A DNA stretch of 64,000 nucleotides, taken from the NCBI GenBank assembly GCA_950295325.1, contig OX485809.1, forward strand, positions 31,076,144 to 31,140,143, written 5' to 3'. The position numbers were made by a program, and so were the translations under genes. Of the stretch, positions 60,641 through 64,000 are shown piece by piece. Source of the stretch: Polytrichum commune (Eukaryota > Streptophyta > Polytrichopsida > Polytrichales > Polytrichaceae). The notes beneath the pieces were generated by a model. The model was not told where the DNA came from. It saw only the letters and a program-made list of their open reading frames with translations, and made no database searches. The number at the start of each line of letters is the position of its first letter. Position 1 is the first letter of the stretch.

Positions 60641-63266
60641 AAGACAGGAATTACATCGACTATGAATTCAGTTGATTTCCAGATGATTTCCTTTATAAAA
60701 CATAGATTTTTTCCTATATATACACACATTCAAGGAATACCGCAGCCATTATCAACTTAGAAGGGCAGTTCATGGTACATACCTTAGCTTGAAACATCAC
60801 TTGAGGGGGAACGTTGACAATCACATAGTTTTCCTTGTCATGATAGTACTTCTCGTATTCCTGTCACAAGAACACAGGACATGGTGACAAACAGCTCTTT
60901 CCAGCCTTGACACAAAGTGAGTCCTAATCCTTTGAAAAGCTCAAGTACATTTTGGTCCACCAGATTTATCCATGATCAAGGCTACAATAAAATCCACCCT
61001 TCTCAAACACACAAAAACCTTCTAGAGGGCTATAAGAAGTAGTCAGCTTGGTATCATATGATGCTTGGCCTAGTGGCCTTACAATTCGGAAAAACAAGTT
61101 CCTTTGACTGCCCATAAACAGTGGTAGGATGTATTTTCTACTACATATAAAGGGGAATACGTAATCTACAGCCTGTACAGTTATTCAAAGTTTTAAAATG
61201 CAGACTTTGAATTGATACTTGCACATGAGGTGAGGATTCCTAAACCCTGTTTAAACTGAAGGTCATGTTGCTCATACCGGGAGCATGCCATGCTTTGTAG
61301 TTTGGCTCCACGGTACTGGCTGGAATAATTCGCCTGTGAATTCTGGCTTTGCATTTTCACCTAAGGAGCAATCTCTAGCAACCTAAAATTGTCATGAACC
61401 CACAACACAAAGAGCATAAGTCAGGATGACACTATCATCAGACCCTGCTAAGCAATTTACATGGAATAATTACCATCCTCTCAAGATATCTATGTGCAAA
61501 ATTGCAACCTGCAAGAATTTGTTAGGCACAAACAAGAGGCACAAATATGCACTGCCAGAACAGTGCAATTTCCAGTTGTAGACAACACATGCACTTAAAA
61601 TAAAACATCCTCTTGTGCTTGATTTTCCAGAAATTACTGGAGGAACTTGCAATTAGAACTATGAGAGGATACCTGTCTGATGAATGAGTCCGAGGTCAGC
61701 AAAGACTGCAATAACTGCTCACTCTGCAATCCATACAACCGCAATAAGTGTCAGTTTCATGTTTTTAGTCTTGGAGAAATATGCAAGGATCCAGGTTAAT
61801 AAACACCTTCTGATTATAGTATAAGTGGAGTCACACTCCAAACCCCAACATAATGACCATCTCCAGCATTCACGCTACAAGACAAACTGATAGCCTCCAT
61901 CGCACTAACCTGCCTAACTATGATAGAACAATGAAATGTTGAGGTAAATAGCTAAACAAATGAAAAATCCACAACATCAGAGAAGCTGGCAAACCTCAAA
62001 GTTGCAGTACAGGTCTCTAAAGCTGATGTCGTCAATAGATTAAGAAAGCGCCACGATGCTGGTTGTGTATGCTAATATGCAGGTGTGGAGTAAATTTGAG
62101 CTCATTCAATGACCTCATTAAACGAATATTCCTTCGAGCAGAAAAACACCATAGCTAGCTGCTAGGATAGAAGCATAGCGCCAGAACACGAAACTACCAA
62201 ACAACATATTCTCATGTGCCTTGTAAGTGCACAAATTGCGACGAGAAGCATGGGGTTGGTTACAATCTGATAATGTATCAGGTTAAAGATCTTCCTCTCA
62301 ACTGATTGACAGGCTTGGATTGGCATGATGGCTTCAGAGCCACGTATACACCACTCACTTAGGGTGCCTTGCCAACTCGAAATGGTGACCCACACGGAAT
62401 TAAAATTTACCTCTTCTTGTGTTTGGCCGATCGTGACCATTTCGAGTTGGTCAACCACCAGATTCGAAGAAGCTCATTCGATGGTGACCAACTCGAAATG
62501 GTCACTCATTCAGCGAAAAATAAGAAAGACAAACACTAATTCAGTGTCGGTCGCCATCTTCGAGCTGGCTAGCCGTCCTGTGTGAGTGGTGTGATAGAAA
62601 ACATTACGTGGAATGTGCGCTTGGTTTGAGTCAAGACATAGAATTGTTGCCATAGCCCAAAAATTCTGAACCTTACACCCTAAAAAAGCGCATTGGACGC
62701 CATTATCTCAATTTGCAAGGAGATGTGACCTCAAGATATGCACAGAAGAGCTTGAATTGCAACTATGGCTAATAAGTCTCCGACTAGGGTTTAGGGCACC
62801 TCCCAAATGTATTTCGACGGACTCCATGAAAGTCACAAACATCTAGTTCACAAATTCCATGCAGAAGACAACTAACTCACTGATATCATACCTCACCGAT
62901 CTACCTCAAGTCAAAATATCGAATTTTTGCATAGCCCGAAAATCCTAAACCCCAAACCCTCACCAACCTCATTAATCACCTATATCTCAATTTCGCAAGG
63001 AGAGGTGACCTCAAGATATATACAGAAGAGCTTGAAATGCAAATATGACTGATAAATAAGTCTCCAAGCTAGGGTTTAGGCACATCCCAAATGCATTTCA
63101 ATAGACCCCAATTCATTCCCAATTCACAATTCCATGCAGAAGACAACTAACTCACTGAGATCATATCTCACCGACCTACCTCAGTGCTCAACTGAAAAGC
63201 TGCATCAAAAGATTCCACTGCACGAATGCCCATTCGAACCACCATCGACCTGTCGCTCTTTGCCAT
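60639..63266 (-). CDS. Unrecognised multi-exon gene (incomplete model)
   Basis: Minus-strand exons fitting splice signals and phase: 63266-63180 (MAKSDRSMVVRMGIRAVESF then DAAFQLSTE), 62022-61995 (FRDLYCNFE), 61723-61673 (SEQLLQSLLTSDSFIRQ), 61382-61278 (VARDCSLGENAKPEFTGELF then QPVPWSQTTKHGMLP), 60860-60783 (EYEKYYHDKENYVIVNVPPQ then VMFQAK), and probably a last exon around 60653-60639 (ISSL and TAG). The third to last exons join cleanly at phase 0. At least one further exon is needed between the first and second, because the phases there do not match. I expect a small soluble protein of perhaps 150-200 residues. No domain is recognised. Open, well-delimited exons with good GT/AG and biased composition make a real gene likely. 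Confidence 0.55.
62348..62592. mobile_element. Small TIR element inside an intron of the minus-strand gene
   Basis: Ends ACACCACTCAC and GTGAGTGGTGT are inverse, and similarity continues inward for about 43 bases (GCCAACTCGAAATGGTGACC versus GCCAGCTCGAAGATGGCGAC). The core motif CCATTTCGAGTTGG or its inverse occurs four times in 245 bp, forming nested inverse repeats. No target duplication was found. Confidence 0.65.
62641..63180. repeat. Tandem duplication, two units of about 275 bp
   Basis: Unit 1 (about 62641-62905) and unit 2 (about 62930-63180) share CATAGCCC, AAGGAGATGTGACCTCAAGA or AAGGAGAGGTGACCTCAAGA, ACAGAAGAGCTTGAA, CTAGGGTTTAGG, and CCATGCAGAAGACAACTAAC then CTCACC. The CCATGCAG motif is at 62857 and 63132, a period of 275. 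Unit 2 ends exactly at the donor of the first called exon of the minus-strand gene (63174-63180); unit 1 carries the corresponding intronic site. Confidence 0.8.
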
Positions 63267-64000
63267 CCGTTGAGAATTTTCGTTACCAACTCGGAGGATC
63301 TGCACACCACCAGGTATCCTCGAAGGCACGCATGCTCTCTGTATGAAGAGTGAACGTGGAGATGGACATGAATGCTGCTGGTTTAGGTTTTTGCTTGAAA
63401 TTGTTGGATGGCAAAAGATACTTGCCATGGCTTATTACTGCAACTCCACAAAGGCTAAAACCCTTGCTCGGAGTACTCAAGAATCAAATCTCATCAAAAT
63501 CTGAGCCCAGTTCAAGGCACAACACCGACCACTGGTGTAACTTACAAAGATTGCTCTGAGATGAGTACAATGAACTCTTCCATGTGCTTCTAAAAATGTG
63601 GAAGGATAAGACTCATCTACTTAGAGGAGATTCCAGAACGATTCTTATGACAATCTTTCACCGAAGTGCAAAGTGCTGATTCTTTTTAGGAAATGAGAGC
63701 TATTGTCTCCGGTTGTGGATAAAGTGGGGTGGTGGGTACAATGCTCGAAAAGTGGCATACAGATTTTTCATTCATTTTGGGCCAATCAGGGAGATATTTT
63801 GGGCTTCCAGGTGTCAGCTTCTTACTTATTAGCACCATTTGTAGAACCTACTTGGCAAAGTGGTGCTGCCCTTTTGGTTCTCCAGCCTTGGGAACAAAAG
63901 TGTTAACTTAAGGACTTGCAAGATTAGGGTATGCGCTTTTTTCGGTTCAAATGTGCTTCGGACATTTAATTACCTATCCATACTCTGCTTGATGTAAGTT
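63267..64000. other. Upstream of the minus-strand gene; no certain exon
   Basis: Probably the 5' leader and promoter of the unrecognised gene. A possible acceptor (GGTGTGCAG) lies on the minus strand at about 63303-63311, so the exon called from 63266 may extend up to about 63302. The ORFs at 63350-63911 lack features. Nothing is called as a gene. Confidence 0.4.

Noticed and set aside
61474..61508. Possible 35-bp exon between two exons of the orphan gene
   Set aside because: It has AG and GT borders, but including it breaks the frame on at least one side; the flanking exons join in phase 0 without it.
1..64000. CRISPR array, operon or prokaryotic-type system
   Set aside because: The tandem repeats found (21, 101 and 275 bp) are plant minisatellites or local duplications without spacer structure, and the genes are spliced and unrelated.

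Overview
The window is nuclear DNA of a land plant. The evidence is multi-exon genes with GT-AG introns of roughly 80 to 1500 bp, plant-specific proteins (MAP70, a membrane-tethered bZIP17/28 type factor, an NTMC2T6-type SMP-C2 protein) and intergenic space filled with plant-type DNA transposons and decayed retroelements. Nothing fixes the species. The bZIP and RING-CH proteins look divergent from the angiosperm versions I know, so a non-flowering land plant is possible, but this is a weak inference.

Layout. 1-2915: 3' part of a MAP70 gene (+), 5' end outside the window. 4026-4419: near-perfect foldback MITE with TTA target duplication. 5773-8362: complete four-exon mitochondrial pyruvate carrier gene (+). 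9.0-14.3 kb: repeat-rich, with TIR elements, a Ty3/gypsy pol remnant on the minus strand and a small inverted duplication of its RNase H segment. 15.4-21.0 kb: bZIP17/28-like ER-stress factor (+) with a GC-AG intron and a candidate alternative exon. 23.4-25.1 kb: intronless, frameshifted SLC35F/DUF914 transporter pseudogene followed by degenerate repeats of its 3' end. 26646-27973: complete but internally deleted hAT element with perfect 8-bp target duplication. 28768-29100: CACTA-type MITE. 30-35.6 kb: no genes, several repeat families. 36162-38298: RING-CH E3 ligase gene (-) with two homologous, interchangeable terminal coding segments. 41684-48418: twelve-exon SMP-C2 membrane-contact-site protein (+). 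49764-50060: Tourist-like MITE. 51.5-52.1 kb: LRR pseudogene. 54.6-57.6 kb: a duplicated segment and a 101-bp tandem repeat. 60.6-63.3 kb: exons of an unrecognised minus-strand gene whose intron carries a MITE and a 275-bp tandem duplication.

The intact genes are unrelated housekeeping or regulatory genes, with no operon-like or cluster logic. I found no tRNA, rRNA or CRISPR. The most interesting observations are two cases of exon or terminal-segment duplication that could create protein isoforms (RING-CH and bZIP), the GC-AG intron, the precisely bounded hAT deletion derivative, and the orphan minus-strand gene. Exon boundaries were set by eye from splice motifs, reading phase and remembered family sequence; no alignment was run.
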